From Cercis canadensis (taxonomy: Eukaryota; Streptophyta; Magnoliopsida; Fabales; Fabaceae), in contig QAOA01005271.1 of NCBI GenBank assembly GCA_003255065.1, positions 2,469,014-2,533,013 of the forward strand: a stretch of 64,000 nt of DNA. Direction: 5' to 3'. The position numbers and the translations under genes are program-made. The notes under the pieces are model-generated. The model saw nothing but the letters and a program-made list of their open reading frames with translations, did no database searches and was not told where the DNA came from. How positions within the stretch are numbered: position 1 is the stretch's first letter; each line of letters opens with the position of its first letter. Shown piece by piece: positions 37,085-50,121 of the stretch.

Positions 37085-38728
37085 CTTGAAGATAGAGAGA
37101 TGCGTGAGTCAATTGAATGTGTTTTTCTAATTTATTTAAGTGGAAATTTGGAAGGTCTCCATCGCAGTATTGTATTATTTTGTTCTTTTCTTGAAAGCAG
37201 TTTTGTGAGTTTGTGTAGTTAAGTTGGTCTCTTGAAGAAGAGTTTATGCTCGTAGCCTAATGTTGTTTCTTCTTGTTTACCGGAAAGAACAGAAAAGAGA
37301 CAAGCTCTGAAACAGTTTCTTGAGCATACCTCCACGATTATGACTCCATGCTTTAGTACCCACCTTTGCAAAGCTATTTTATGATTTTGAATAGATAACT
37401 CTCCGACATCTTCATTATTTCATCCTATTTAACATGGATTCAAATAAAGCTCCCTAATTGCACCTACAATTTTCTGCAATTGCAATCCCCCATTGGCAAA
37501 TTTCCCCGCAACCACAGTTTAAATCCCTGATTTCACATAAATATAATCATAATTTTCCTTTTTTCTGAGAATCTTCTTGATTTATACATTACAATTGTGA
37601 TTTTGGGTGGTCAGTGATGGCCGACTTCAATTCATGAGCCTCTCTCGGGCTCTAGTCTCTTCATGGAATTCCTAGGATTAACTCTGGATAGAACCAATTT
37701 TGCCTCCCTGAACCACCTTCTCTCCCCCCCTCCATGGGATTCTGCATAAACATGACCCATTCACCACTAATGAGAATTTTCGGGTAAGTTTTACATGATA
37801 GATGATAGTTCTACCTAATAAGGTCATACAAAATGGAAGTATCTTGCTACTAAGTATGACGGAACTTGCATTTAGTATTAGATGAATGCATTTACATTTA
37901 ACGGCCCCAGTAAATCTAGAATGATACCCATCCCTGTTGCCTGGTTCAATCCTGTCACCACTGGGTAATTCAGTCAATCTCAAAGACACTAAAAAACAGT
38001 TGGTGACATTTTATCGTCTTCACTGTCTTTTTCGCGGACTTTTCCTACTAGAACAGCTCTAATATATGCAGATTACAGATGAGCACAAAGCCAGTGACCT
38101 CAGTCCTCTGTCATTCTCATTCATGAGGCCAATTGAATTCCTGCAAAAGTCAACTTCATGAAAAATTATCTCAGTATCATGATAGGTCAGAAATATCTTG
38201 CTTTACAAAATCACAAATGTAGATGGCAGCAGCCGTACATTTTCTTGACGTCCAACTCTTTTAAGCCTAAAAAATTGCCTTAAAATGAAAATGTTATGTT
38301 TGGGCAGATTTTATTTTATGTTCTTTTATTTAAAAGCAAGGTTTGACCTTACATAAGCTCCAAATAAACACTAGGGAATGGCAAAATTGAACATTAGAAA
38401 AATAATGACATAAACTGGTATCCAGCTATACCGTTTGAAAGGAAAACATGTTTCATGTATGTGGACAAAATATAAGAGAAGATAACACGAAAGATCTCTC
38501 CCCCTCTCCCTGTGCCAGTGTTTGCAGGTGTGTGCGTGTGGTCAAATCCATTTTTGACTTCTAAATAAAATCAACGATCATGCTAAACACCATATCTTTA
38601 ACTTCTACCACAAATATACCCTTTCAACAGTTTAAGGTACTATTATTGTATTCATTTGAAAAATAAAATATACAATTCAAGCCTGTAGAAATACCTCTTG
38701 ATCTGGTTGAGTCATGCAGCAGTTTCTC
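37085..38728. other. Intergenic region between convergent XRCC3 and syntaxin-like genes
   Basis: The two genes face each other, so this interval should hold both 3' UTRs. I see no further gene. Confidence 0.55.
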
Positions 38729-41700
38729 TCAAGTTGAATAAATCACAAAGGGAACTGCTGAGTATGAACAAAGGAGGGGGAGAAAAAGCCCTTAATTAGC
38801 AAGGCTAAATTCATAAACTAAGCAAAATCTTTAACAACTGACAGGACTACAACAGCTAAGAATATTAAATTGAAATTTATAAGTAAATAACCACTGTCAA
38901 GCTATAAAGCCAAGTATGTGGCTATGTGCATAGTCTCCAATGTAAAACACAAGTATGACAACAACTATATTAAAATGGTTCATTTTAAGCCAAAAAATAA
39001 TTGGCAACATAGAACAAGATACATATATAGAAGTTCAATTTGCAGAATGTATTCCCTGATTCATGCAAATACAACAGGCAGACATAGAAGTTCTCAAGAT
39101 GAATGAGTTACTTCATATAAGTTATTGCTAAGAAATTGCTTCCAGAACATATATTAAATTAAGTATAATGAGAGCAAAGCAAGAGTGAAGAACCCATAAA
39201 TCATTCACCTGCGATTAACCAAAACTTCATATCTAGTTAAACCAGTCAACATATTCTAGGACGTAGTGTGATAGAAAATTTTGCATCGTCTATAAGAGTT
39301 TAACACCATGAACTATCATTTTAAAAATAATATCTAAATTAGATTTTCCCTAGACAATGACACACTTCCCGTCCAAATATCCTTGTTCTATGTCCAGCAT
39401 ATAAAAAATAATAACAAGTATCAAAATCTTCTATGCATTAAATGTTACTCATTGCCCAGTTAGAGATACTGGAGAATATAAAGCAGGAAAAGAAAAAAGA
39501 TAATCTAAGTAAAATTATAGGGAAATTTGATAGAGAGAGTGTTCTTCTGATAGTTAAGAATCTTTATGAGCAGGAAATTCAAAGCTTACCAATGAGAAAA
39601 ATGGTCAGTATCAGAGCAAGAGTAACTTGAACAGAAAAACCATATCGCAAGTGCGGAGGATTTTGAAAATGTCTCTGGGACCAACCAACCCGACCAAAAA
39701 ACTGCAAAGCATGAAAAACTCAGTACCTAGGATACATTTTCTTAATTAATTGATGACTGTTAAGCATAACTGAATAGACATAAAATAAATTTCTTGTGTG
39801 TGCGTGCACATGTGTGTCTGTTTTGCATGTAACTCTTTCTTATAAACTAAACTTATTAATCTAACCTGATTGACCATATGAACTGCTCGCATGGCCTGAG
39901 GATATTCTTCGTATTTTTGTTTCCAGAAGACAGGTTTGAACCCTTTTTCTTTAGGGGTGGCATCAGCAGTCCGCATAAGTTCATTTCTCTGCTCATCATC
40001 ATTGGGAATTATGATTCTTAAAGCCCCAAAATTTGGCGAACTCCATGTCTTCCTTGCAGTAGTTGTTCTATCTGCTTGAGAAACTACTTCATCACTAGTT
40101 CTAGAAACTGCATCGGCTCTTATTTCTATCACGCAATCCTTGTTAATGCCAATGGCATCTTTAGAAGCTTTTTCACCAGTAGAGATATCTTCGCTGCCGT
40201 CAGCATTTACATTAAAATTTTTATCTTTTTTGTTGACCTGTTTCTCCTGTGCAGAGCTTTTCACTGCAGGAGTAAGCTCTACAGATTCATCCTTTGCGGT
40301 TTGAATGGTCTGAGAGGTTCCAGAAAGAAATGCAGCTAGATCATCTCGCTCCTCTTCATCCAGATTTACCCATCTAAGAGGTTGCCTACCATCCTCAATG
40401 TAAGATTCTCGCAATGCTGCTTCAACATGGGAAATTTGGCTTTCAATGGCAGAAATAAATTGTCTGTGCCTAGTGGCTGTATTGTCATCACCGAGATGCC
40501 TGTAGCTTAGCCTGACAGCCTTCTCAAATTCTTCCAACTATTTCAGCATGTTCAAAACAGAAAAAGAAAAGTCAAATTAGTCAGAGAATCCACGATAAGA
40601 AACTGTATTAAATAATTTTTAGTGCCAAATATACATTCAATGGAGGTATAGAGGAAGAGGAGTTCAAAATTAAGAAAATTAATAGTAACCGTACCTGCCA
40701 TTTTGCAGTACCTAAAGCAGTTTGAAGCTCCCTACATAGTTCATCTAACTCATCAGGATTTGACCTTTCTTTCCTCTCTCTTATCCACGCTCTATATGCA
40801 GATTCCATTCTGAAAAACAAGAAATCAGGGGACAAGGAAATCAAATTTTTGTAAGACAAAAATTCCAAATATAGCATGAAAGGCATTTCTTACAGCAATC
40901 AACTCTACAATGATGTTTCCTTGGAGAAAATCCAGGAAGAGACTAGGATCCCTCCTAAATCAGTAATAACTCAATAAGGGAAATGTTCGCACACCCATCA
41001 TTAAAGTTTCCAGAACAAAAACATAATATGCTGGAGTTGAAAAACTCTAAACTACCAAGAAAAAGCAAACAGCTTTGATTCCATCTTTAGTTATAAGATG
41101 CTGAATCTACTCCAAGTTGGGTGCAACATCACTTTAAATGCATAATTAGTCATGCTAAAAGTGATTAACAAAACAAGATCATCAAAAGCTCACTACGAGT
41201 TTCATGGTTTTTCATATTCCTCTTCCTTGTTTCTATCCCAACAAAGGTTACAAACCCATATGCATGTGCCAAGATAAAAACTAAAAATAAATAAATAAAG
41301 AAGTACTGAAAATTTTCTAATTTCAGAAACTGCTCAATTAAGACAAGTCACTAACTTCAAATTCAAGACAAAATAGACAAAACTCAATTAGAAGTCTAAC
41401 AAGTCGACTAAGGAACAGACTCCACAGACGAAAAATACAAGCAACCAAAAAAGAGTGAAAATCCAATCAATCAATCCAAAATCCACCACCAGATGCTACA
41501 CAAGTTTGGTGGAAGAGGAAAGAAGATAAGGGAAACCAAAATTATAATCAATAAACACCACCTTAATCAATAATCTCCTACTCCTCAAGAAGCAGATTTG
41601 AAAGCAGAAATCTACGAGTCTTGTCATTAATAAAACAACATATATAATTACAAAATCTCAACTGAAGGTCCATCCCGGACCCGTAAATCATAAAGGGGGA

Positions 41701-41789
41701 ACGTACATATCAGCTGATTCCTGCACCTCTTCGGCTGCAGAAAAGAAAGCGTCCTTTCGCCATAGATCAAAACTGTTAGCAACCAGCAT
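38729..41789 (-). CDS. Syntaxin/t-SNARE-like membrane protein (Syntaxin-6 N-terminal type), 5 exons
   Basis: Plant protein annotated in Arabidopsis as Syntaxin/t-SNARE family (At4g30240/At2g18860 type), presumably at endomembranes. Exons on the minus strand are 41707-41789, 40695-40809, 39866-40537, 39590-39701 and 38729-38754. All borders are GT-AG and frames agree, giving 335 residues. The N-terminus LWRKDAFFSAAEEVQESADI leads into a helical region with AYRAWIRERKE, ELCRELQTALGTAKWQ and EEFEKAVRLSYRHLGDD, matching the syntaxin-6/SYP6 N-terminal three-helix domain. A polar linker covers about residues 130-280. The C-terminus is one hydrophobic segment, FSVQVTLALILTIFLIVPFV, ending IYST, a tail-anchor layout; the last 8 codons lie on a separate 26-nt exon. 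I do not see a clear Qc-SNARE heptad region before the anchor, so membrane-fusion activity is uncertain. Confidence 0.88.
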
Positions 41790-43673
41790 CTTTTGAAGAG
41801 CAGCACCAAAGCCCAACAGCAAACGACGAAAGCAACAATAAAATTACAAACTTTAATTCTTCCGAGTTTCAAGAAAAACCCAATCAAGCAGCTCCAATCA
41901 AAGTTTCATCTCGTGAACAACAAGTGCAGTTGGGTAGATGGATTGATTGCTCGAGGCTTCTTTTCTCTCTTCTTCTGAGCTACGTTGAAGCAAACGATGA
42001 AGAGAGAGAAAGAAACCTCACCGGGGAAGAGAGAAACCTTTAAACGACCTTCCTCTCTTTTTATCTCCATATCCTTCTCTTTTGTGCTTTGATCAGCTGC
42101 TGGAACGTTCACAATACCGTAATTGTTAAACCAACTGGTTTCTGCCACGTAGTATTTAAGACACAACGAGTACACTAGTTTCTGACGTGTCTAGTAATAT
42201 TGGATAGAAATAACATTGTGCCTTTTAGATGTCTGCACAGGATTGGGTAGTCGTTGTCGTAGTAGATTTACGCTGAGAAGAAGGCGTCGGCGGTTGGAGA
42301 AAGAAAAGGACAATATAGTGGAATACCCATTCGGCCAGGCCAGTGTGTTACTGCATGTTGCCTCAATGGCTTGCGAAGCAATAACAGTTTTTTGTTTTGG
42401 GTCCCAAATTCCAATTTTTTTATTTTTTATTTTTTATAAAAAACGATTTTTTGTAGCTACTATTCTTCTTTTTTTGGTCCCACGAGTCATGATTTAGGCA
42501 ATGGTCTGAGTGTATATTCATGTTAGTTGCGAAGGAATTTATTCTACCTATTAATAACAATATGATAATGTCAGTAATTATAACGAAGATTAATAATAAT
42601 AATGTACAAAAAATGGATGGCGAGTAAAGCACGTAAATCCGTCCTAGAAGTCACAGCTCACTCAACTACCGATTTAACAACCTTCCACCTTCCATTTGTT
42701 CAAGATTCTGGTGTAGTAAGGGAGACTTTGGTCTTTTTCTTTTGCCCTTTAATTTAACAAGATCAACCACGTGATTAGACAAATATATATACTCTCTCCA
42801 TACACCATAATTTCCTAATCTACTAGGGTGTTTCATTATTTTATAACACAAACAATTGAATGGAATTCAATGAAGATGTTAGACATTAAATTCATTATTA
42901 CATGCTTAAATTATCATAGCAAAAAATGAATATTTGATGCTTAAATTAGCATTATCCCTAATCTTTTGTCTATATCCTCTTATCTGTGGGCCAACGGAAA
43001 ATAAATTAGCAATAAACATATGGTATGAGTTGACATAGTCTTGAAAGGACGAGGCTCCAAAGTCAATACCCTCGTGAACTGACGAGCAAGACGTATTAGT
43101 ATAAGTTCAAGAAAAAAGATTTTAGGTACACGAGGCAAAACATAACATGATAAATGTGCCTATTTTTAGCTCTATAAAGGTAAGCTGAGAAAATCGAATT
43201 TTGGAATCCATATATAGTCCAACACAATTTTCTATTCGGCGTAATAATTTGACTGAAGACTTTCAGTGACCACAGATTTAAAAGTAAATGCGAATGGCTT
43301 TATGAGGGGGAATCTTCCATCTTTGCCCTGCAACAATCAACACAACCATTTTAGATAGAAGGATTTATTACAACTAGCACTAACGAAAGAACAACTAGCA
43401 CAAGTGCTTTTGAAAGCGACTGCTTTCATCTATCTCTCATTAATTCTGGAATAATCCATTTCACCTAAAAATAATATTCCGAGCTTAGCTGCCCATGTCA
43501 TGCAGTGGGATAACTAAAAAACTAGGCCACTTAAACAGACATTGACATTTAGATGTTTGTGGCCTTGTATTGACAAAAACAAGATCTATAAATCCGCACA
43601 TAGTAGCGAATGACAGCAAAGATCGATGGTGATTTTCGTCTTCTATTTACACCACAATGATCCAAGCTGTCAA
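41790..43673. other. Intergenic region between syntaxin-like and SET genes
   Basis: Contains the leader and promoter of the minus-strand syntaxin-like gene (from 41790 upward) and the 3' UTR of the SET gene (below 43674). A G-box CACGTG is at about 42768-42773. No other gene is visible. Confidence 0.5.
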
Positions 43674-46600
43674 TTAGCCTCTGCTGTCCTCAGCCATGCA
43701 CTTGCATAATTCATTCTTCACCATGTTGATACCACTATAACATGAAGTCAAAATAGAGGAGGCGATTCGGCTTTGTAGAATTTTAAAATCCATTGCTAGT
43801 TTTTCATCCCAACTGCAGTTTTCTCTGGAAGGAAACAAATGAAAAATATATATCAACAGAACAAAATTTATAACTTTTTTACCACAAATAAGGTGGTAAA
43901 TCCAAGTAGTGTCTTCACCTGTCGGCAAGATCTATGTCACCCAGATTTTCCATCATGTCATCAAAGATAAGTCTGAGATTTTCAAGAACTTCCATCTCAT
44001 TCTCCAAGTTTGCTTGCAACTATAATAGAAAAGATATTCGTATTAGGAAAAAATGACTGATTATAATTTGATGAAAAATGAAAATTAAAATCATATAGTT
44101 GATATTTGAGAATAGCATACTAGAGTGTTGGCCTATAATGTGTTTGAGTGAAGAGTAATAGGAATTAGGAAATGCAATGTTTTTTCTGCACCAAGGTCAA
44201 AGTAAAACATGTATTCTAAAAAGAAGAAGAAAAAGCAGAATACAAGGAGAAAGAACAAAAAAGTTACAAAGGTCTTAGTTTGAAGCATGGGACTTTGAGA
44301 TCTTCGAAGATGGTCCAATAATGGAGAGGGGAGGCCATAATGGAATATACTGTGGTTGTTGGAGAGCCAAGTACCCCGCACCATGTGAGTTGTCCAGCTG
44401 GACATGGGTTTATCCTCAATAGAATCAACATCAGAAACATCAATGTCTGCAGAGTACAACAATCAGTATTTCTATCAGAAAGCACTAGCTCTGCAAACTT
44501 CCAACAAGAATGATTTATTATTGAATATTCCTTTACCTTAGACATATGTATGTACAGAAGCGGGTATAGAGCTATATTATACCTAGTGGAATGACATCAT
44601 ATCGGTTGTCTCCTTCGGGTAAGAAACCATAAAAGGTAATTAGATGAGAACTAGAAAAGTTCCCATAGCTTAAGTAGCACTCTTCTCCAGATCTGCATGG
44701 TCTTGATAGACAAAATTTCAACAAATTTGTTGCATTATCTACTTTGCCGTAGTGCATTACGTGTGGGCACAGCTGTATCAAAAACAATAAAGTGGATAAG
44801 AAATATAGCCCTCTCAAAGAACTCCAAATGTAGATATGTGAAATCTGAGTATTACTTGAATAAGAAAAATGTAATTATCAATATTATGAACCTCAGAAAA
44901 GTCAATAACCGTAAGACACCCTAGTCTATACAAATCAACTTTAATATACTGAACTACTAATTCAGGAATAAAAATGTCCAGAAACAATTCGTATTGCACA
45001 CTAAGCATGAACATCATCAACTGGAAAATTAATAAACAGACAAGCCAGCAAGGAGCAATAAAATGATAATCTTATTCCAGAAGAACATGCATATCTAACT
45101 AAGATAATTCACAGCCACTGTATTTTGAAATTCCAATACCTTTAATTTTCTCACAATATTCAGTTATGCACAATATTTAGAAGCCCTTTTTATCTTAACA
45201 TTCAAATAAGGAGAGAGGGAGAGAGGGAGGGAGATGACCTACAGATACCTAATGAAAAATAGAAAGAAGGGGAACAAAACACAAGAAACAGAGAACATTG
45301 ACATACCGAATGGTTAAGAAAGCCAGCAATAGGAATTAAGCATGTCCTCAACATTCCGTTAGAGAACCTTATCTTCATGCTATTTGAGTACCAGAGCTCA
45401 CAAGCCCATAAAAATAGCTCCCATGTGTACAGTTCAGGAGGAAATATTTCAGGAAATTCATTGCATAATACAGGGACCAACTCATCATATTGAGCATGCA
45501 GGTGCTGCCACAAAATTAAACAACATGAAGGCGTCAATTCTTACAAGTGGGCAACCTTTAGCAATATATACTGAACACACAAGTGTACTTAACCCACTAA
45601 TAAATAGTACAATAAGAAGAGATAAGAATAATCTCGTCTCCTAGCAATTAAAAATTGATAAAAGAATGAAAGATAAGAGGATCCATTATCTGAAAGAAAA
45701 CACAGATCCAATCCTAAAGTTAACTTAACAAATTTCTTACAAGAATATTAAGCTTTCTGGTGGCTTTAAAATCTGTTTCTTCTCAGAAACAGAAAGCAGT
45801 TGCACCGGGTCACATCCACAGAAGATTTGACTTAGCTAGATAGTGATTTACAAACTTCAAATCAAATCATTTTCATTTGTCTTTCTTAAGCCATTTTCCT
45901 CTGTCCCATCAATACTACTAGCATGTCGCAGTTAAATGTCCAACCTATATATCCCAAAGGAGCTGCAATGTGTTCCTAAACATATCTTTCAGAGATTGAA
46001 TAGGTGTCCCTCATTTAGTCCAGCACCTGGACTAAAAGCAGACCATGTTTTCAGGATAATGACTTTGAGATGCGTCATTCGTAGCACCTGGATTAAGGTA
46101 ACAACCCAATATCTCCCAAAAAAATAAAAAGGAGAGCAGAAGAATAAGTTATAAAGACAGATACTGAAGGAGGTTAATATTTGTAAACACGAGGATGAAC
46201 TATCAGCAGTTCAAATCAAGCAGTATGTCACTCCCTTAAACCAACTCTCTCTTTAAAGAAGGTCATATTCTACATGATTTATCCCGTTTTGAAATCTAAA
46301 AGCACCCCAAGAATGGGCAGGCAGAGGTTCCCACTTAAACAGGCTAAATAACACTAACAAGATCAATAACCTTTTCTTCTTTCGGATAAACAGATCAATA
46401 ACCTTTTCAAGGTTAATGGTTGCACTGCACCTCAAAGAAATCAGTATAATCAATCTGAAAAAGATTATAAGTGCATAGAACAGAACATCAGAACACATGA
46501 CTACCTCTCTTGCTTGCATTATCTCTTCCAACAGCAAGGTTCCATCCAAAGTCGTAATTGCATCAATGCCAAAGCTCAACCCTGTGAAATAAAATATTAA

Positions 46601-48911
46601 AGCTATTTTAAATACAGGAAAATATAAAAAAAGATTACAGTGAACGATAATTTCTATACAAACATGTGCACGAATGCTATATGGCTTAATGTTACACAGA
46701 TATATCTTCAGATCTCAAAAAGAATTAGTCACACATCATTCTCTAATTTTAAATTCCATTATACTCGCATCACTGTGAGTCACAATAAGCTATTTTAAAT
46801 TGAGCACAAAACTTATTCATTTGTGAAACTCGAGTGTGCACAACATATGTCATTTACCTGTATTAAATTTTTCTGGGAGTGTGTCAAAGTAAGCTTTGAA
46901 TTTGGAATCACGATTGTGCTTTTCTCTCATACTCCATAACAGCAATATTGTCTCAGTTGAAATGCCAGCAACCTCTTTTAAGACATGATACTGCAATGGA
47001 TAAGAGGATAAGTTTATTAAGAACATAGTTAGAGCGCTGACATAACATTTCTTCATAAGTATACTACATTCAATATCTAAATTCCTACAAGTACTCAACT
47101 TGGTTCAAAAATTAATAACATCGGCTTCATATATATCTACTCTCTTATAAAGTGTAGGAATAAGGTATTTATATATTCATAACTCTGCAGCAATAAAGCA
47201 CCACGTTGAATGTAAAAAAGGTGAAGCTATACATATAATTAATCACTATTCATTAGTTGTTTGCAATGTATGGCAATTACTCTATACTAGGTTCTAAAGA
47301 AGTTTTAAATGAAAAAATCCAGTACGTTTTACATGGAAATCTACCATATCAGTTTCATACACAAGCTCCTCAGAAATGACAATGGACACAGGAATCTCCA
47401 AAGCAATGTCTCCAACTTTTAGATCTTTTCTTGCTATAGCACCCCGACCTGCTCCTTTGACATCTGTATAGATTAACAAGAAGAAAAAATTCATGCTACA
47501 CATATTAAAATTACCCTGTTTTAAAGCAAAGAAAATCTCCCTTAAGAAACCACAGAATAATAAAACAATTGAAAAATATATACTGCAATAATGAAACTTA
47601 CAAGATATCTGCAACTGTGTCCTTACGCCATTGATTTCACCCCATTCTAACAAACGTTCTTCTTGGTCACAACTCCGGTCTCTTTCAACTACTGCCTTCA
47701 CACTGTTCTTGTCCTCAAAGTCAGAAATTAAGCCAAGAATTGTTTTCTGTAACTCTTGCAGGAGATTCGCATGGATGGGTGTACAACTAGAAAGAGATAT
47801 GTGAATCAGTGAAACAATTGAGTTGAGAGCCTCCAACTCATTCCTGGGGCTGTAAAATTCTGCCGATGTACATGCATCATCTTCAGCAAAATAAAGTTCC
47901 AGCTGCAGCTCAGTGAATCAATTATTTCATGTGAGTCAAAATCCATCAAGTCAAAAGAGTGAGAGAAAAAGAATCATGGTGCAATGCATTTCAGTTTTCT
48001 CTGTTGAATAGATCAATAAGATACCCTGATTACATGTTTCGGGAATTGCAAGAGAATTTTTATTATAGGGTTGTGTGACTAATTCCAACAAGATAAAGGC
48101 TACCTTATTCTCCAGAGCATCCCTTGTATCTAACTCTATATATGCCCTTACAGTAATAGTGTAATACACAGTAGTTCAAAGAGCAGAAAAGCAAGTGACC
48201 TCATTCAACTGTATGATTCTAGCAATCTGAAGCAGCACTTCAACAGTAGCACTCAACCAACCAGATTTTGAAGAGCTCCTCAGATATACTCGCTCCTTGG
48301 GACTAAAACCCTTAATCTGTAGTAATCTCTGATGAAAATATGTAAATAATCAGCAGAGTAAAAACGAGATAGGATTCAATTAAATCAGAAGGAATTAAGT
48401 GAAATCCCAGAAATAGCTATTAGCCTATTACCATTGATAAATAAGAATGGGCATACTGACTTACTAAGAAAACATACTGCCTTTAATATTCATGCACATG
48501 CTAACTTAATATGAAGTAGTTGCTGCAATTTGTAGGATATTTCTCATAGTTAAACTTCTCAATTAGAAACAATCTGATGAAGCTATACACAGAACAATAT
48601 GCCACCTATGGATCAATGACTACTTCAGCATACTAAAAATTCACAATTAATGAGTTTCTTGTCAGGAATATATATTTCCTCCATTTTTATGCAATATTAC
48701 ATCATAACATATTAAACTTAAGATTTCATCTTTTTCACTAACAAACACAATCTCTAAACTCATAAAATTTTATGATAAGAAGTTAGTTCCCAAAAAAAAA
48801 AAAAAGTTAACATTAAAATTGAAACCCATTATCTTTTACCTTCTTCTTATCAAAGAAAAGGTCATCTTTAGATAGCTCAAGAACAATGAAGCACTCCTCA
48901 TTAGTATCCAT
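43674..48911 (-). CDS. SET-domain protein lysine methyltransferase, LSMT/SETD-like, 11 coding exons
   Basis: Putative protein-lysine N-methyltransferase of the Rubisco-LSMT/SETD3-like class, corresponding to Arabidopsis At2g18850. Minus-strand exons: 48840-48911, 48200-48328, 47602-47902, 47345-47463, 46858-46990, 46505-46581, 45307-45504, 44583-44772, 44268-44446, 43919-44019 and 43674-43824. All are GT-AG and frame-consistent, for 549 residues. The SET core starts with GAGRGAIARKDLKVGDIALE (about residue 170) and closes with GFLNHSLCPH and CYLSYGNFSSSHLITFYGFL, holding the NHS cofactor site and catalytic-site tyrosines. A C-terminal helical region like the Rubisco-LSMT substrate-binding domain follows (WTTHMVRGTWLSNNHSIFHY onward). 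The ATG is the first in the exon after a probable non-coding leader exon near 49791-49990. The frame stays open to the acceptor at 48932, so an upstream start is possible. The substrate is unknown. Confidence 0.88.
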
Positions 48912-49190
48912 GACTTTGTCAGATGAGCATTGCTGCAATTAATAGTTTGAAGTCACATTAATTACAAGTTACAACATATACAAGTTAATTGTGAAAGCGC
49001 TCTAAACAAGTTAATGAAACAATGAAAAGAATTCTCGGCGCCAAAATGTAAGCAACGTTTCCTGGTGTATAGTTTCAAATACAAAATCATTTACACATAT
49101 TAGCTTCAACTGATGAAAGAATAAATTATGTCTTTCTTTTCTTTTTAAGAATAAATATTTTTCCAATTCCATCATAACAGAAATAGTGAA

Positions 49191-49194
<4 letters not shown>

Positions 49195-49225
<31 letters not shown>

Positions 49226-49226
49226 G
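49195..49226. repeat. (TA)n(CA)n compound microsatellite
   Basis: ATATAT repeats followed by about eight CA units, directly visible, in the intron between the probable leader exon and the first coding exon of the SET gene. Confidence 0.9.
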
Positions 49227-49271
49227 TAGAAATGAAAAGAAAGAACAATCAAATATGGATTTCTGGTAAAT

Positions 49272-49767
49272 CGTACTATTATATCATATGCAAACCCTAA
49301 TTACTGTATTTTACACACTCAGAGATGACGGACAGAAGTAAAGATCTAATGGAGAAACAATAACGGAGAGAGAAAACAAAGTGCTTTGACTGCGAGAAAT
49401 GCAAGGACAGAATGAATTTTCACAATCTTTGAAAGCATTGTACATGAAACAGCTAGAACAATGATTTTAGTTTTCTTGCTCTTTCGCAATTTCTTGGCAA
49501 CCAAACACACATATAGAGANATACCATTATATCATATGCAAACCCTAATTACTGTATTTTACACACTCAGAGATGACGGACAGAAGTAAAGGTCTAATGG
49601 AGAAACAATAACGGAGAGAGAAAACAAAGTGCTTTGACTGCGAGAAATGCAAGGACAGAATGAATTTTCACAATCTTTGAAAGCATTGTACATGAAACAG
49701 CTAGAACAATGATTTTAGTTTTCTTGCTCTTTCGCAATTTCTTGGCAACCAAACACACATATAGAGA
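49272..49767 (+). repeat. 248-bp direct duplication flanking a single N (49520), SET gene leader intron
   Basis: The sequence from ATTATATCATATGCAAACCC to ACACACATATAGAGA occurs before the 'n' (about 49272-49519) and again after it (about 49521-49767). I see one difference (GTAAAGATC versus GTAAAGGTC). The near-identity and the exact placement of the 'n' suggest a contig overlap that was not merged. The SET gene exons themselves are not affected. Confidence 0.92.
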
Positions 49768-49790
49768 ATAGATTCTAACGAAGTAATTAC

Positions 49791-50121
49791 CAGAATGAAG
49801 TGAACTCCCAAACAAATTGGATTGCTTCAGTTCAGAGTTAAGAGAAGAGTATAGGACATTAGGTTTTGCTCTGTCGTTCTTTACACTGAAGTTTGAAGCT
49901 AGCAACAAAGGAAGTGCAGTGGGGAAACAGAATTTGAGCGGCAAGACAAGGCGAGAGAGGGAGAAAATGTTGCTGCAGCCTGGAAAGGTATTTAGATCGA
50001 CGGCTATGGGAGCCGCGCCCTAAAAAAAAAAAAAAATTGTCAATTATGACCGTTGGATTAGTGAGATGTCTGGATCTGTAATACTCCATAACAAAGCCTA
50101 CGATCCATGAGTCGGTGGGCC
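49791..50121 (-). promoter_or_regulatory. Probable leader exon and promoter of the SET gene
   Basis: On the minus strand, CATTCTG is followed by GTAATTACT, a good splice donor, at 49790/49791. The stretch from there to about 49990 is more GC-rich than its surroundings and has no usable in-frame ATG, so it fits a non-coding leader exon. A site II hexamer TGGGCC lies at 50116-50121. Confidence 0.35.
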
